Positions 16,702-25,714 of a stretch of 43,881 nucleotides of DNA are shown piece after piece. Origin of the DNA: Candidatus Shapirobacteria bacterium (GTDB lineage: Bacteria > Patescibacteriota > Microgenomatia > UBA12405 > UBA6130); contig JALWDZ010000009.1 of the NCBI GenBank assembly GCA_027039485.1, positions 1-43,881 of the forward strand, read 5' to 3'. The position numbers were made by a program, and so were the translations under genes. Below the pieces are notes generated by a model. That model was not told the origin of the DNA. It was given only the letters and a program-made list of their open reading frames with translations, and did no database searches. Numbering within the stretch: position 1 is the first letter of the stretch; each line of letters starts with the position of its first letter.

Positions 16702-17181
16702 CTACCACCGCAAATGGGCAAAGGCGCGGTTGGCTTCGGCTAATTTTTCCACTTCCTGGCGCTTGCCAACAGCACCGCCCTCCCCCTTAGCGGCATCAAT
16801 TATTTCCGCTGCCAATTTTTCGGCAAAAGTATGGTAGGTAGCGTTGGGACGTTTACGAGCGGCTTCCACCAACCAGCGCAAAGCTAGCGATTTTTGCCGC
16901 CGCTCATTTACTGGCATTGGGACCTGGTAGGCAGCGCCACCAACTCGCCGCGGCCGCACCTCAACTTCTGGCTTGATATTGGCCAACGCTTTTTCGAACA
17001 ATTCCACCGGATCCTTTTTGGTTTTCTTTTCCATCAAAGCAAACGCCCGGTAAACTTGCTTTTGGGCCACCGTTTTCTTTCCCGAGCGCATCACTTTATT
17101 AATCAGCCGGCTAACCATCACCCGCTGGTACACCGGATCGGGCGGGATTTGTCGGGGTTGGCTGCGATGCTTTCTAGCCAT
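16702..17181 (-). CDS. rpsG: 30S ribosomal protein S7 (uS7)
   Basis: 159 aa, starting at the ATG at 17181 ([19 protein letters not shown]); a longer in-frame extension back to 17313 lies inside rpsL and is discounted. S7 signatures: [60 protein letters not shown] and [16 protein letters not shown]7 organises the 30S head and the E site. It overlaps rpsL by 8 nt. Confidence 0.96.
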   Translation of the reverse strand: MARKHRSQPRQIPPDPVYQRVMVSRLINKVMRSGKKTVAQKQVYRAFALMEKKTKKDPVELFEKALANIKPEVEVRPRRVGGAAYQVPMPVNERRQKSLALRWLVEAARKRPNATYHTFAEKLAAEIIDAAKGEGGAVGKRQEVEKLAEANRAFAHLRW

Positions 17182-17626
17182 TGTTTGCCTCCTCTGCTTT
17201 GGCCGCCTCTTTCTTGGCACCTTCTCGTTTAGTGCCGTATTTGCTCCGTGATTGCTTGCGGCCGGCAACCCCTTCAACATCATATTTGCCGCGGATAATG
17301 TGGTACTTAACACCCGGTAAGTCGCGCACCCGGCCGCCGCGAATCAATGCCACCGCATGTTCGGCAATATTATGGCCAATCCCCGGAATATAAACAGTTA
17401 CTTCACGCTTGTTGGACAGACGGATCTTGGCAATTTTCCGCAAGGCTGAGTGGGGCTTCTTAGGAGTCATCGTCCGCACCAAAGTTACCACCCCCCGCTT
17501 TTGGGGCGACAACACCGGCGTTAACCGGCTGCGGATAGGATTGAGAATCCCCCGCAAGGCCGGCGCTTTTGGTTTGCGCTGGCGCCGCTTCCGGCCACGA
17601 CGAACTAGTTGGCTAAAAGTAGGCAT
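17174..17626 (-). CDS. rpsL: 30S ribosomal protein S12 (uS12) with internal insertion
   Basis: 150 aa from the ATG at 17626, against about 124 in E. coli; a TTG three codons upstream is discounted. The decoding-site loop [11 protein letters not shown] (Lys56, Lys57) and [13 protein letters not shown] are present. Two oddities: about 13 extra residues ([16 protein letters not shown]) between the conserved PAL and PQKRG, and Arg101 in [10 protein letters not shown], where nearly all bacteria have Lys (Lys88 in M. tuberculosis). It directly follows rpoC with 1 nt between them and overlaps rpsG. Confidence 0.95.
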   Translation of the reverse strand: MPTFSQLVRRGRKRRQRKPKAPALRGILNPIRSRLTPVLSPQKRGVVTLVRTMTPKKPHSALRKIAKIRLSNKREVTVYIPGIGHNIAEHAVALIRGGRVRDLPGVKYHIIRGKYDVEGVAGRKQSRSKYGTKREGAKKEAAKAEEANNG

Positions 17627-17627
17627 T

Positions 17628-20600
17628 TTATTCAAGCCGGGCCCGCTCAGGGTCCGTAGGAATTAACCGCCCTATAATAACATTTTCTTTCAAGCCAATC
17701 AGGTGATCCTCCTTGCCCAAAATTGCCGCTTCTGTTAGAACATTGGTTGTTTCCTGGAAGGAAGCTGCCGACAGCCAAGAACTGGTATGCAAAGCTGCTT
17801 GGGTAATGCCCAACATTGCCTTGCGCCCCCGGGCTGGCCGGCCGCCGCTCTTTTTCACCTGCTTGTTTTCTTCGGCAAAAGTTACTTCATCCACATAAGA
17901 ACCAATCAGGAAAGAGGTATCACCCGGCGAAGTTACCTTAATCTTGCTGCTCATTTCATGGATAATCACCTCAAAATGCTTGTCGTGGATATTAATCCCC
18001 TGGCTTTCGTAAACTTTCTGTACCTCATTCAAGAAAAGTTGGCGGGCTAGCTGCAACCCCTTTAGAGCAGCCAGTTTCTTAAGGTCAATCGAGCCGCCAG
18101 TCAGTTGGTCACCGGCTTCGACCCGCTGCTTATTTTTCACCAGCAAAGGCACTGTTGGCGAGAGATGGTGGGTTACTGTTTTACCTTTTTCACCCTGCAA
18201 GATCAATTCTGTCTGTTTCTTGGTCCGGCGGATAGTTACCTGACCGGCAAAATCCGCCAAAATGGCCGCCGCTTTGGGTGTCCGCATTTCAAACAATTCT
18301 TGGACCCGCGGCAAACCTTGGGTCACATCAAGGCCAATGACTCCCCCAGAGTGTTTAGTCCGCAGGGTCAACTGGGTGCCCGGTTCACCGATGGATTGGG
18401 CAGCAATTACCCCCACCGGCGTGCCCACCTCCACCAACTTGTGGGTGCTCAGGTCAGCCCCATAGCATTTAGCGCAAACGCCACCCTTAGCTTTGCAAGT
18501 CAACGGTGAGCGAACCTTCACCTCTTCAATCTTCTTTTCCTTAATAATTTCAATTTCCTTTTCGCCCAAAAGGGTGCCTTCTTTTAGAATCACCTTCCCC
18601 TGTTTATCCTTCACCGGCTCGGCCAAAACCCGGTCACGAATACGGAAAAGGAAGCGTTCAGCCCGGGGGCCCTGGCGGCGAATAACAATCCCTTCATGGG
18701 TACCACAATCCTCTTCGCGCACCAAACAAGCGTGGGAAACGTCAATTAATTTCCGGGTTAAGTAGCCAGCGTCGGCAGTTTTCAAAGCGGTGTCAGTCAA
18801 ACCTTTTCGCGAGCCGCGGGCGCCGGTAACATACTCAAAGGTCGAAAGCCCCTCGCGGAAGCTTGATTTCGTTGGCAAAGGCACAATATGCCCCAAAGGA
18901 TCGACCACCAAGCCGCGCATTCCCGAGACCTGCTTAATTTGGTTTTGGGAAACCCGCTTGACCCCGGCGCCGGAAATCATTTTGATGGGCGAATCGGGAT
19001 CAAGCCGCTGCCAAGTCTTAGCGGCAATCTCATCGGTTGTTTCCAGCCAAACATCCCGCGAAAGCCGTTCCTTTTCCTCTTGGGTCAACAAACCTTCCTG
19101 GTATGTCTTTTCCAATTCCTGGATGCGCTGTTCCGCGGCGGCAATGATCTTTTTCTTCCCCGGCAAGTCGCCCAGATCAAAAATTCCCAAAGAAATACCC
19201 GAAACCGTCATTCCCCAAAAACCAAAGTCTTTGATAGCATCGGCTAGGCGGACATATTCTTTGCGAGAGGCCGTATTAAAGACATGGGCTAAAATGGCTT
19301 TAATTTGGCGGCTATTCATCGCTTCGTTAATATAGCCAACACTTTCCGGCAAAAATTGGTTGAACATCACCCGGCCAACCGTTGTCAGATAGCGCTCCCC
19401 ATTAACCCGGACGATAACCAACTCCCGCAAGGTAATTTGTCCCATTTGGTAAGCAATAATCGCCTCTTTGGGCGAGGCAAAGGCGGCCACCGCCGGCCAC
19501 TCGCCCTTTTCTTGGTAATCTTGCCAAAGTTTCTGGTCTTCTTGGCGGATTGAGGTGGCGTAATAACAGCCGACCACCATCTCCTTGCCCGGCACAGTAA
19601 CCGGCACCCCATCCGCTGGCTTTAGCAAATTATGGGTCGAAAGAATCAATTTTTTCGCCTCCCGCTGAGCTTCACGGGAAAGAGGCAAGAAGACACCCAT
19701 CTGGTCGCCATCAAAATCGGCATTATAGCCCGAGCAAACCAAAGGATGCAGATGAATGGCCAAACTGTCGATTAAAACCGGCCGAAAAGCTTGGATTGAT
19801 AACTTGTGCAAAGTTGGCGCCCGGTTAAGAAGAACCAGGCGGTTGCGGACTACTTCTTCCAAAATATCGTAGACTTCGTCAATGCGGTGGTCCAGCAATG
19901 TCTTAGCGCTGCGAATATTAGGCGCCAGGCCACGGAGAATAAGCTCCCGCAAAATAAAAGGCCGGAAAATTTCCAGGGCAATTTCCTTTGGCAAACCGCA
20001 CTGGTCGAGGCGCAATTCTGGCCCGACAACAATCACACTCCGGCCCGAATAATCCACTCGCTTACCCAACAAATTCTTGCGGAAACGGCCTTTTTTGCCC
20101 CGCAAAAGATCCGAAAGGGATCGGGGTGGCGTCCGCCGCCGGGTTAACCGCCCCCGGCTTTTGGTAGCATCAATCAACATATCAACGCTTTCTTGGAGCA
20201 TCCGCTTTTCGTTGCGCAAAATAATGTCCGGGGCGCCGACGGCAATCAATTTCTTTAGCCGGTTGTTGCGGTTAATAACCCGCCGGTAGAGGTCGTTTAA
20301 ATCAGAGGTAGCAAAACGGCCGCCCGTCAGCTGGACCATCGGCCGCAAATCAGGCGGGATAACCGGCAAAACCCGAAGCACCATCCAGGTGGGGTCAATG
20401 TTGGCCTTGAGCATGCCGTTAACCACCCGAATCCGCTGCATAATCTTATTCTTCTTAGCCAAACTGGTGGTTTTTTCCATGGCCTGGCGCAATTCTTTAA
20501 GAGTCTTCTTGAGGTCAACTGCCGCCAGGGCATCCAAAATAGCCTCGGCGCCCATTTTTACTTCAAAGAAATCGGCTGCCCCAAACCGGGAAAGGTGATA

Positions 20601-21362
20601 ATATTCCTCTTCGGAAAGGGTGGTAAACAAGTTAACCGTTTTCACCCGCGCCAAGAGAGTGCTTTCTAAATTCTTGAGATGGTCTTTTTCCAGCAAAAAG
20701 CGCTCTTTCTCCCGTTGGATCTTTTGGTTATAGTTAACCGTCAGTTCCATTTGCGCCAAGCGCCGCTGTTCTTTATTTTTAATCTTCTCTTCAAGCCGAT
20801 GCTTATCACTCTGCAAATGCTCCCGGAGGGACTTAACTTCCTGGCGGCTAATTTCCCGCTGGCGCTCAATTTCTGCCTTAATGCCTTCTTTCAAATTTTC
20901 CACCGCCTTGGCCCGCCCGCCTTCATCAAGGCTAATAACCAAATAGCGGGCAAAATAAACCACCGATTCAATTTCCTTTTGGGAAATGCGCAACAAAAGG
21001 GAAATTGGCGAGGGGTAATTTTTCAAAAACCAAAGATGGACTACCGGGACGGCCAAAGAAATGTGGCCCATCCGCTCCCGGCGCACCCGGGAAGTGGTTA
21101 CTTCCACACCACATTTGTCGCAAATAACCCCTTTAAAGCGGATTCCCTTGTATTTGCCGCAATAGCATTCGTAGTCTTTGGTAGGGCCAAAAATGCGCTC
21201 GCAAAAAAGGCCGTCTTTTTCCGGCCGCCAAGTCCGGTAATTAATTGTTTCCGGCTTGGTAACCTCGCCATAGGACCACTGGCGGATTTCTTCCGGCGAA
21301 GCGAGACGGATTTTCAATCCTTTAAAGTCGATGATGTTTTTATCGAAAAAGTCTTTACTCAT
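17628..21362 (-). CDS. rpoC: RNA polymerase subunit beta'
   Basis: 1244 aa. The catalytic magnesium motif NADFDGDQM is at 547-555 (Asp549, Asp551, Asp553). The N-terminal zinc site uses Cys66, Cys68, Cys81 and Cys84, and a second Cys cluster lies in the EEDCGTHEG to [10 protein letters not shown] region. The clamp, bridge helix and trigger loop ([22 protein letters not shown]) are present. It overlaps rpoB by 8 nt, so the two largest RNAP subunits are translationally linked. Confidence 0.97.
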   Translation of the reverse strand: MSKDFFDKNIIDFKGLKIRLASPEEIRQWSYGEVTKPETINYRTWRPEKDGLFCERIFGPTKDYECYCGKYKGIRFKGVICDKCGVEVTTSRVRRERMGHISLAVPVVHLWFLKNYPSPISLLLRISQKEIESVVYFARYLVISLDEGGRAKAVENLKEGIKAEIERQREISRQEVKSLREHLQSDKHRLEEKIKNKEQRRLAQMELTVNYNQKIQREKERFLLEKDHLKNLESTLLARVKTVNLFTTLSEEEYYHLSRFGAADFFEVKMGAEAILDALAAVDLKKTLKELRQAMEKTTSLAKKNKIMQRIRVVNGMLKANIDPTWMVLRVLPVIPPDLRPMVQLTGGRFATSDLNDLYRRVINRNNRLKKLIAVGAPDIILRNEKRMLQESVDMLIDATKSRGRLTRRRTPPRSLSDLLRGKKGRFRKNLLGKRVDYSGRSVIVVGPELRLDQCGLPKEIALEIFRPFILRELILRGLAPNIRSAKTLLDHRIDEVYDILEEVVRNRLVLLNRAPTLHKLSIQAFRPVLIDSLAIHLHPLVCSGYNADFDGDQMGVFLPLSREAQREAKKLILSTHNLLKPADGVPVTVPGKEMVVGCYYATSIRQEDQKLWQDYQEKGEWPAVAAFASPKEAIIAYQMGQITLRELVIVRVNGERYLTTVGRVMFNQFLPESVGYINEAMNSRQIKAILAHVFNTASRKEYVRLADAIKDFGFWGMTVSGISLGIFDLGDLPGKKKIIAAAEQRIQELEKTYQEGLLTQEEKERLSRDVWLETTDEIAAKTWQRLDPDSPIKMISGAGVKRVSQNQIKQVSGMRGLVVDPLGHIVPLPTKSSFREGLSTFEYVTGARGSRKGLTDTALKTADAGYLTRKLIDVSHACLVREEDCGTHEGIVIRRQGPRAERFLFRIRDRVLAEPVKDKQGKVILKEGTLLGEKEIEIIKEKKIEEVKVRSPLTCKAKGGVCAKCYGADLSTHKLVEVGTPVGVIAAQSIGEPGTQLTLRTKHSGGVIGLDVTQGLPRVQELFEMRTPKAAAILADFAGQVTIRRTKKQTELILQGEKGKTVTHHLSPTVPLLVKNKQRVEAGDQLTGGSIDLKKLAALKGLQLARQLFLNEVQKVYESQGINIHDKHFEVIIHEMSSKIKVTSPGDTSFLIGSYVDEVTFAEENKQVKKSGGRPARGRKAMLGITQAALHTSSWLSAASFQETTNVLTEAAILGKEDHLIGLKENVIIGRLIPTDPERARLE

Positions 21363-24300
21363 CTTTAGCCTTGACCGCTTCCGGCTGGCGGCGGACTGCC
21401 CCCACCGGGGAAACTTCTAACGCCAAACCTGCTAACTCGCGGACCAAAACCCGGAACGATTCCGGCAAAGTCGGATGGGGAGTGTCCTCACCCTTAATGA
21501 TGTTGCGGAAGGCCTGGGTACGGCCGGCGGTATCGTCTGATTTGATCGTCAGCATTTCTTGCAAAGTATAAGCCGCCCGGTGCGCTTCTAAAGCCCAAAC
21601 CTCCATTTCGCCAAACCGCTGGCCGCCCATCCGTGCCTTGCCTCCCAATGGCTGCTGGGTCACCAGTGAATAAGGTCCCGTTGACCGGGCATGAATTTTA
21701 TCCTCCACCATATGGTGCAATTTATTGATGTAACCAACGCCGACCATCACCTTTTGGTCAAAAGGCTGGCCAGTTTTGCCATCAAAAAGGGTCATCCGCC
21801 CGTCAGCCGGATAGCCGGCCTTTTGCAAAAGCTCCCGGATAACTTCCTCCGGCAATTTGTTAAAGCTGGCCACAGCATATTTTTGGCCTAATTTCTTGGC
21901 GGCCAATCCCAGGTGGGCTTCCAAAAGCTGGCCCAAATTCATTCGGGCAATTACCGAAAGCGGAGAAATTAAAATATCCACCGGCGTGCCGTCGGCTAAA
22001 TAAGGCATATCTTGGACCGGCATGACCCGGGCAATAACCCCCTTGTTGCCGTGGCGGCCGGCAACTTTATCACCCTCTTGAATCTTGCGCAATTGAGCCA
22101 CGGCCACCCGGACAACTTTATTGACGCCCACTTCTAGTTCATCACCCTTGGCCCGGTCGAGAATGCTGATACCGATGACAATTCCTCCTTCGCCGTTGGG
22201 CACCCGGAGGCTAGTATCGCGAACCTCCTTAGCTTTTTCGCCAAAAATGGCCCGCAGCAATCGTTCCTCGGCGGTTAGCTCTTTTTGCCCCTTAGGTTCA
22301 ACTTTGCCCACCAAAATGTCATTTGGGCCAACTTCAGCGCCGATCATCACAATTCCGTCTTCGGTTAACCGGGCCAAATCGGCCTCGCTTACCCCGGGAA
22401 TATCCCGCGTTAACTCTTCCGGCCCCAGCTTGGTATCAACCACTTTAGCCTCATATTCGTTAATTTTTATCGACGTAAGAGTGTCATCCTTGACCAGCCG
22501 GTCAGAAATTACAATGGCATCTTCGTAGCCCAGGCCCTCAATGCAGGCATAGGCAATCAAAAGGTTGCGGCCTAAAGCCAACTCACCGTTATCAGTCGCC
22601 GGGCCATCGGCCAAAAGGTCGCCTTTCTTAACCCGATCGCCAACCACTACCCGCGGCCGCTGAGAATAGCAAGTGCCGTTGGGGCTGGTAATCTGGTGGC
22701 GGAAAAGCCGATAAACATGCTGGCCATTTTCGATTTTGAAGCTGTCGTCTTGAGGCAATTCCTGCCGGCGCGTGGGCTTAACCACAATTTTTTCGGCGTC
22801 AACATAGGTCACCCGGCCGTCGGCCCGGGCGGTAATGACCCGGCGCATTGCCTGGGGAACAATTGCCTCCATGCCGGTGCCCACTACCGGCGCTTCCGGC
22901 TTAACCAAAGGCACTGCCTGGCACTGCATATTCGAGCCCATCAAAGCCCGGTTTGCTTCATCGTGGGCAATAAAGGGAATCAACGAAGCCGACAAGCCCA
23001 AAATTTGCTGGCTGCAATAATCAATGAGCTGAATTTTTTCGGCCTCAACCTCTAAAAAACGCCCCTGATAGCGGGCCGGAACAATTTTATCCTGGATAAA
23101 GCCTTTTTCGTCAATTTTAACCCCGGCCAAGGTGATGTAATAATTCATTTCGTCATCAGCCTGCAAATAAACCACTTCCGAGGTCACTTGGGGCACCTTT
23201 TTATTACCTACTCTCACCAGCTTGACCCGCCGGTAGGGAGTTTCCAAAAAGCCATATTTGTTGACCCGGGCAAAAAGGGCTAAATAAGTCACCAGGCCAA
23301 TATTCATCCCTTCTGGCGACCGGACCGGGCAAATCCGCCCGTATTGGGAACTGTGAATATCGCGCACCGAAAAAGTGGCCCGCTCGCGGGTAATGCCCTC
23401 CGGACCGGTTACCGTCACCTTGCGCAAAAGGTCAAGCTCAGAAAGAGGGTTTGTTTGGTCTAAAATTGACGAAAGCTGGTTGGTCTTGAAAAAGGCGTTG
23501 ACGGCATTAATCAAAGGCTGGCCGTTGACAATTTGGACCGGGCGCACTTTTTCTTTGACGCTTACCAAACTCATCCGCTCGCGAATAACCCGTTCAAAGC
23601 GGAGCATGGCCCGGCGCAGAATCGACTGGGTCAAAATTTCCCCCACCCGGCGGAGACGGCGGTTAGCCAAATGGTCAATGTCATCCAGTTGCAAATCTTG
23701 GCCACTGGCTAAACCCAAGAGATATTTTACCGTCGCCTTAATATCTTCCGGCTGCAAAACCCAATACTTAGGATTATCCTCGGCAAACTTGAGGCCCAGC
23801 CGCTTGTTAATTTTATAGCGGCCGACAACTCCCAGGCTGTAGGTGCGGTTATCAAAAAACAAAGTCTTCAGCAAATTGCGGGCATTTTCCACCACCAGCG
23901 GCTCCCCGGGGCGGAGGCGGCGGTAAAATTCCAGCCAGGCTTCAACCTGGGTCCGGCTAGTATCTAAAGCCAAAGTAGGCTCAATTTCCTTGCCAAAAAT
24001 TTTCTCTAGTTCTTTCTCATCACCCAAGCCAATGGCCTTGAGAAGAATCGTGACCGGAAATTTGCGGCGACGGTCAATTCGGGCATACACCACTCCTCGG
24101 CTACCAACAAGAAATTCCAGCCAAGAACCGTGAAGGGGGCGAATTTCGGCTCGAAAAAGGTCTTGGTGGCTGGCCGGATCAGTCTCGGAGACAAAATAAA
24201 CCCCCGGCGAACGGACCAATTGGTTGTTAACTGCCCTTTCTACCCCGGCAATAACAAAAGTGCCGTTTTGGGTCATCCAGGGAAAATCCATCAAAAAAAC

Positions 24301-24612
24301 TGTCCCCCGAGTTTCCTGATTGGTCCGCTTATTTAAAAGGCGCACCTTAGCCCGCAAACCCGCCGCATAAGTAAGGCCCTTTTCTCGGGCCCGCCGGGGA
24401 GTAATCCGGGGCTGGTCAAAAAAGACATCATCAAAAAAGAGAGCCCAATTTTTCCCGGTATAATCTTCAATTGGGCTTGCTTGGCGAAAGAGTTCTTTAA
24501 TGCCCTTTTCGGCAAATTCCCGCCAAGAAGATAATTGAAAATCAATCAGTGCTTCTGGTTTGGGCAGAATTGGTTTAGTGCCTAAAAAAGACCGTTTTTG
24601 TTGCCCCGTCAT
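21355..24612 (-). CDS. rpoB: RNA polymerase subunit beta
   Basis: 1085 aa, compact because the large lineage-specific insertions of Proteobacteria are absent. Core blocks present include YGRICPVRSPEGMNIGLV, GSNMQCQAVPL, AYACIEGLGYEDAIVIS, GDKVAGRHGNKGVIARV and GGKARMGGQRFGEMEVWALEAHRAAYTLQEML. The fork-loop/rifampicin pocket (378-402) carries Ser382, Leu395, Lys398 and Thr400 where E. coli has Gln513, His526, Arg529 and Ser531. It heads the whole minus-strand block from a consensus promoter; rplKAJL does not lie upstream. Confidence 0.97.
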   Translation of the reverse strand: MTGQQKRSFLGTKPILPKPEALIDFQLSSWREFAEKGIKELFRQASPIEDYTGKNWALFFDDVFFDQPRITPRRAREKGLTYAAGLRAKVRLLNKRTNQETRGTVFLMDFPWMTQNGTFVIAGVERAVNNQLVRSPGVYFVSETDPASHQDLFRAEIRPLHGSWLEFLVGSRGVVYARIDRRRKFPVTILLKAIGLGDEKELEKIFGKEIEPTLALDTSRTQVEAWLEFYRRLRPGEPLVVENARNLLKTLFFDNRTYSLGVVGRYKINKRLGLKFAEDNPKYWVLQPEDIKATVKYLLGLASGQDLQLDDIDHLANRRLRRVGEILTQSILRRAMLRFERVIRERMSLVSVKEKVRPVQIVNGQPLINAVNAFFKTNQLSSILDQTNPLSELDLLRKVTVTGPEGITRERATFSVRDIHSSQYGRICPVRSPEGMNIGLVTYLALFARVNKYGFLETPYRRVKLVRVGNKKVPQVTSEVVYLQADDEMNYYITLAGVKIDEKGFIQDKIVPARYQGRFLEVEAEKIQLIDYCSQQILGLSASLIPFIAHDEANRALMGSNMQCQAVPLVKPEAPVVGTGMEAIVPQAMRRVITARADGRVTYVDAEKIVVKPTRRQELPQDDSFKIENGQHVYRLFRHQITSPNGTCYSQRPRVVVGDRVKKGDLLADGPATDNGELALGRNLLIAYACIEGLGYEDAIVISDRLVKDDTLTSIKINEYEAKVVDTKLGPEELTRDIPGVSEADLARLTEDGIVMIGAEVGPNDILVGKVEPKGQKELTAEERLLRAIFGEKAKEVRDTSLRVPNGEGGIVIGISILDRAKGDELEVGVNKVVRVAVAQLRKIQEGDKVAGRHGNKGVIARVMPVQDMPYLADGTPVDILISPLSVIARMNLGQLLEAHLGLAAKKLGQKYAVASFNKLPEEVIRELLQKAGYPADGRMTLFDGKTGQPFDQKVMVGVGYINKLHHMVEDKIHARSTGPYSLVTQQPLGGKARMGGQRFGEMEVWALEAHRAAYTLQEMLTIKSDDTAGRTQAFRNIIKGEDTPHPTLPESFRVLVRELAGLALEVSPVGAVRRQPEAVKAKDE

Positions 24613-24647
24613 TCTTTGGGGGATCTCCCTTTAAAATTTTTAATCAC

Positions 24648-24678
24648 AAAAAGAGGGCGACCTACCGCCCCGCTAGGT
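24648..24678 (-). promoter_or_regulatory. rpoB leader attenuator-like hairpins
   Basis: Minus-strand leader. Stem ACCTA/TAGGT (24674-24678 with 24660-24664) and stem GGGCG/CGCCC (24666-24670 with 24655-24659) interleave, and the second is followed by TC and five T (24648-24652). The second stem has intrinsic-terminator form. Loops of 0-3 nt make a simultaneous pseudoknot unlikely, so the stems look mutually exclusive. The arrangement lies between the rpoB promoter and start codon. Confidence 0.6.
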
Positions 24679-24702
24679 TGTAATCAAGCCAAATTTGTTC
24701 CG

Positions 24703-24731
24703 ATTATAACCCCCTCTCCCGCCAATGTCAA
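24703..24731 (-). promoter_or_regulatory. Consensus sigma70-type promoter for rpoBC and the ribosomal block
   Basis: On the minus strand TTGACA (24726-24731) and TATAAT (24703-24708) match consensus perfectly, with an exact 17-nt spacer. The predicted start near 24696 gives a leader of about 85 nt that includes the hairpins at 24648-24678. A second TATAAT lies upstream (24797-24802) but has no fitting -35. Confidence 0.88.
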
Positions 24732-24870
24732 ATCGAATTGAAATCTAAGAAGCGTGAGGCGCTTTATACCTTTCGCTTCGTAAATTTCATACAACCATTA
24801 TACTCTAGCAAAATGATAACTACTTACTTCAGGCTAGTTTTCAACTATGCAAATCTCACCGCTTACAAGC

Positions 24871-25680
24871 TTAAGGAATAGGATAATAGATTTTGGTCAG
24901 GTAGTTGTAATCTATAGACGTATTAGATGGCCCCCGGATATACATTTCAAAAACCGGTAAATGGACGGGAACATTATGCTTGACAAAATACCAATCTATT
25001 TTGCGAAAGAACATCGTTAAAAAACGATAAGGGCCCAAAAACTCGAACTCGTAAGCTCGACGGCGAGCATAATATTCTACTTGAAAGCCAACCGGTAAAC
25101 GGCAGCCAATTTTCCCTTTTTTAATTATCAAGCCAATCTTTAAATCCGATGCTAGAGGATCAAAACGGGGCGTTTCGTAAAAGGTTAGCTCGACCGGAGC
25201 AAAAGTAGCCCCACAACGGCGGGCCACCCGCCATGTGTGTTGGACATAATCATTAATGCGAGCATAGCTGCCCCTTTTTATTCGGTGGGTTAACAACTGC
25301 CAGTCGCCTATTCGCACCTTCTTTAAAGCCGGCTTTTTTCTTTTCAAAAATTTATGCAAAGAAAGCAAAAATTGTTTTTTAGCTCTAAGAAAAGCCAATT
25401 CCTGATCTAATTTCTCTATTCTCGTTTTAAATTCGCTTTCTTGTTTTCCCTGTAGAGGAATATCCTTTAATTTCACCCCCAACTCTTGCCACCATTTAAT
25501 CGCCAGCACCCGATCCACTTGGTCAAGATGATAGTAGCGATAATGGGTCCACTTATCCTGACGATAGGGCTTCAACAGTCCGTGTTTCTGCCAAAGACGC
25601 AAAGCTCGCGGCGTGGTCGAAGAGGCTTTGGCAAATTCAGAAATAGATAAAAGTTTGCCTTGACTTTGACGCTGGGTCAT
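24871..25680 (-). CDS. MerR-family regulator with GyrI-like effector domain
   Basis: 269 aa. The N-terminal winged HTH (LLSISEFAKASSTTPRALRLWQKHGLLKPYR, then HYRYYHLDQVDRVLAI, residues about 9-62) is MerR type. A predicted coiled coil (about 80-112) leads to a C-terminal domain (about 120-269) resembling the GyrI/BmrR ligand-binding fold. BmrR-like proteins sense small hydrophobic or cationic compounds; the ligand here is unknown. It is divergent from the ATPase gene at 25700 with only 19 nt between start codons, and is likely its regulator. The transcript appears leaderless. Confidence 0.8.
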   Translation of the reverse strand: MTQRQSQGKLLSISEFAKASSTTPRALRLWQKHGLLKPYRQDKWTHYRYYHLDQVDRVLAIKWWQELGVKLKDIPLQGKQESEFKTRIEKLDQELAFLRAKKQFLLSLHKFLKRKKPALKKVRIGDWQLLTHRIKRGSYARINDYVQHTWRVARRCGATFAPVELTFYETPRFDPLASDLKIGLIIKKGKIGCRLPVGFQVEYYARRRAYEFEFLGPYRFLTMFFRKIDWYFVKHNVPVHLPVFEMYIRGPSNTSIDYNYLTKIYYPIP

Positions 25681-25714
25681 AGTTTATGATACCGTCACCA
25701 TGGCTACTTATCAA
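25660..25714. promoter_or_regulatory. Bidirectional promoter between merR-like gene and ATPase gene
   Basis: Plus strand: TTGACT (25660-25665), 19-nt spacer, TATGAT (25685-25690). Minus strand: TTGATA (25709-25714), 17-nt spacer, TATCAT (25686-25691). The two -10 boxes share the same base pairs. The plus promoter's spacer holds a dyad TGAC-N5-GTCA (25666-25678), the layout of MerR-activated promoters with 19-20 bp spacers. The predicted starts fall at or within a few nt of each ATG, so both mRNAs would be leaderless. Confidence 0.65.

Noticed and set aside
17182-17313. N-terminal extension of rpsG
   Set aside because: It lies inside rpsL. S7 family alignment starts at the ATG at 17181.
20679-21368. 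Long plus-strand open frame (229 codons) opposite rpoC
   Set aside because: Antisense to the N-terminal part of rpoC, with hydrophobic low-complexity translation typical of a shadow frame.
24655-24678. H-type pseudoknot in the rpoB leader
   Set aside because: The two stems interleave, but the connecting loops are 0-3 nt, too short for both to form together; mutual exclusion is the better reading.
24797-24802. Second TATAAT upstream of rpoB
   Set aside because: No acceptable -35 at 16-18 nt; the downstream perfect promoter is sufficient.
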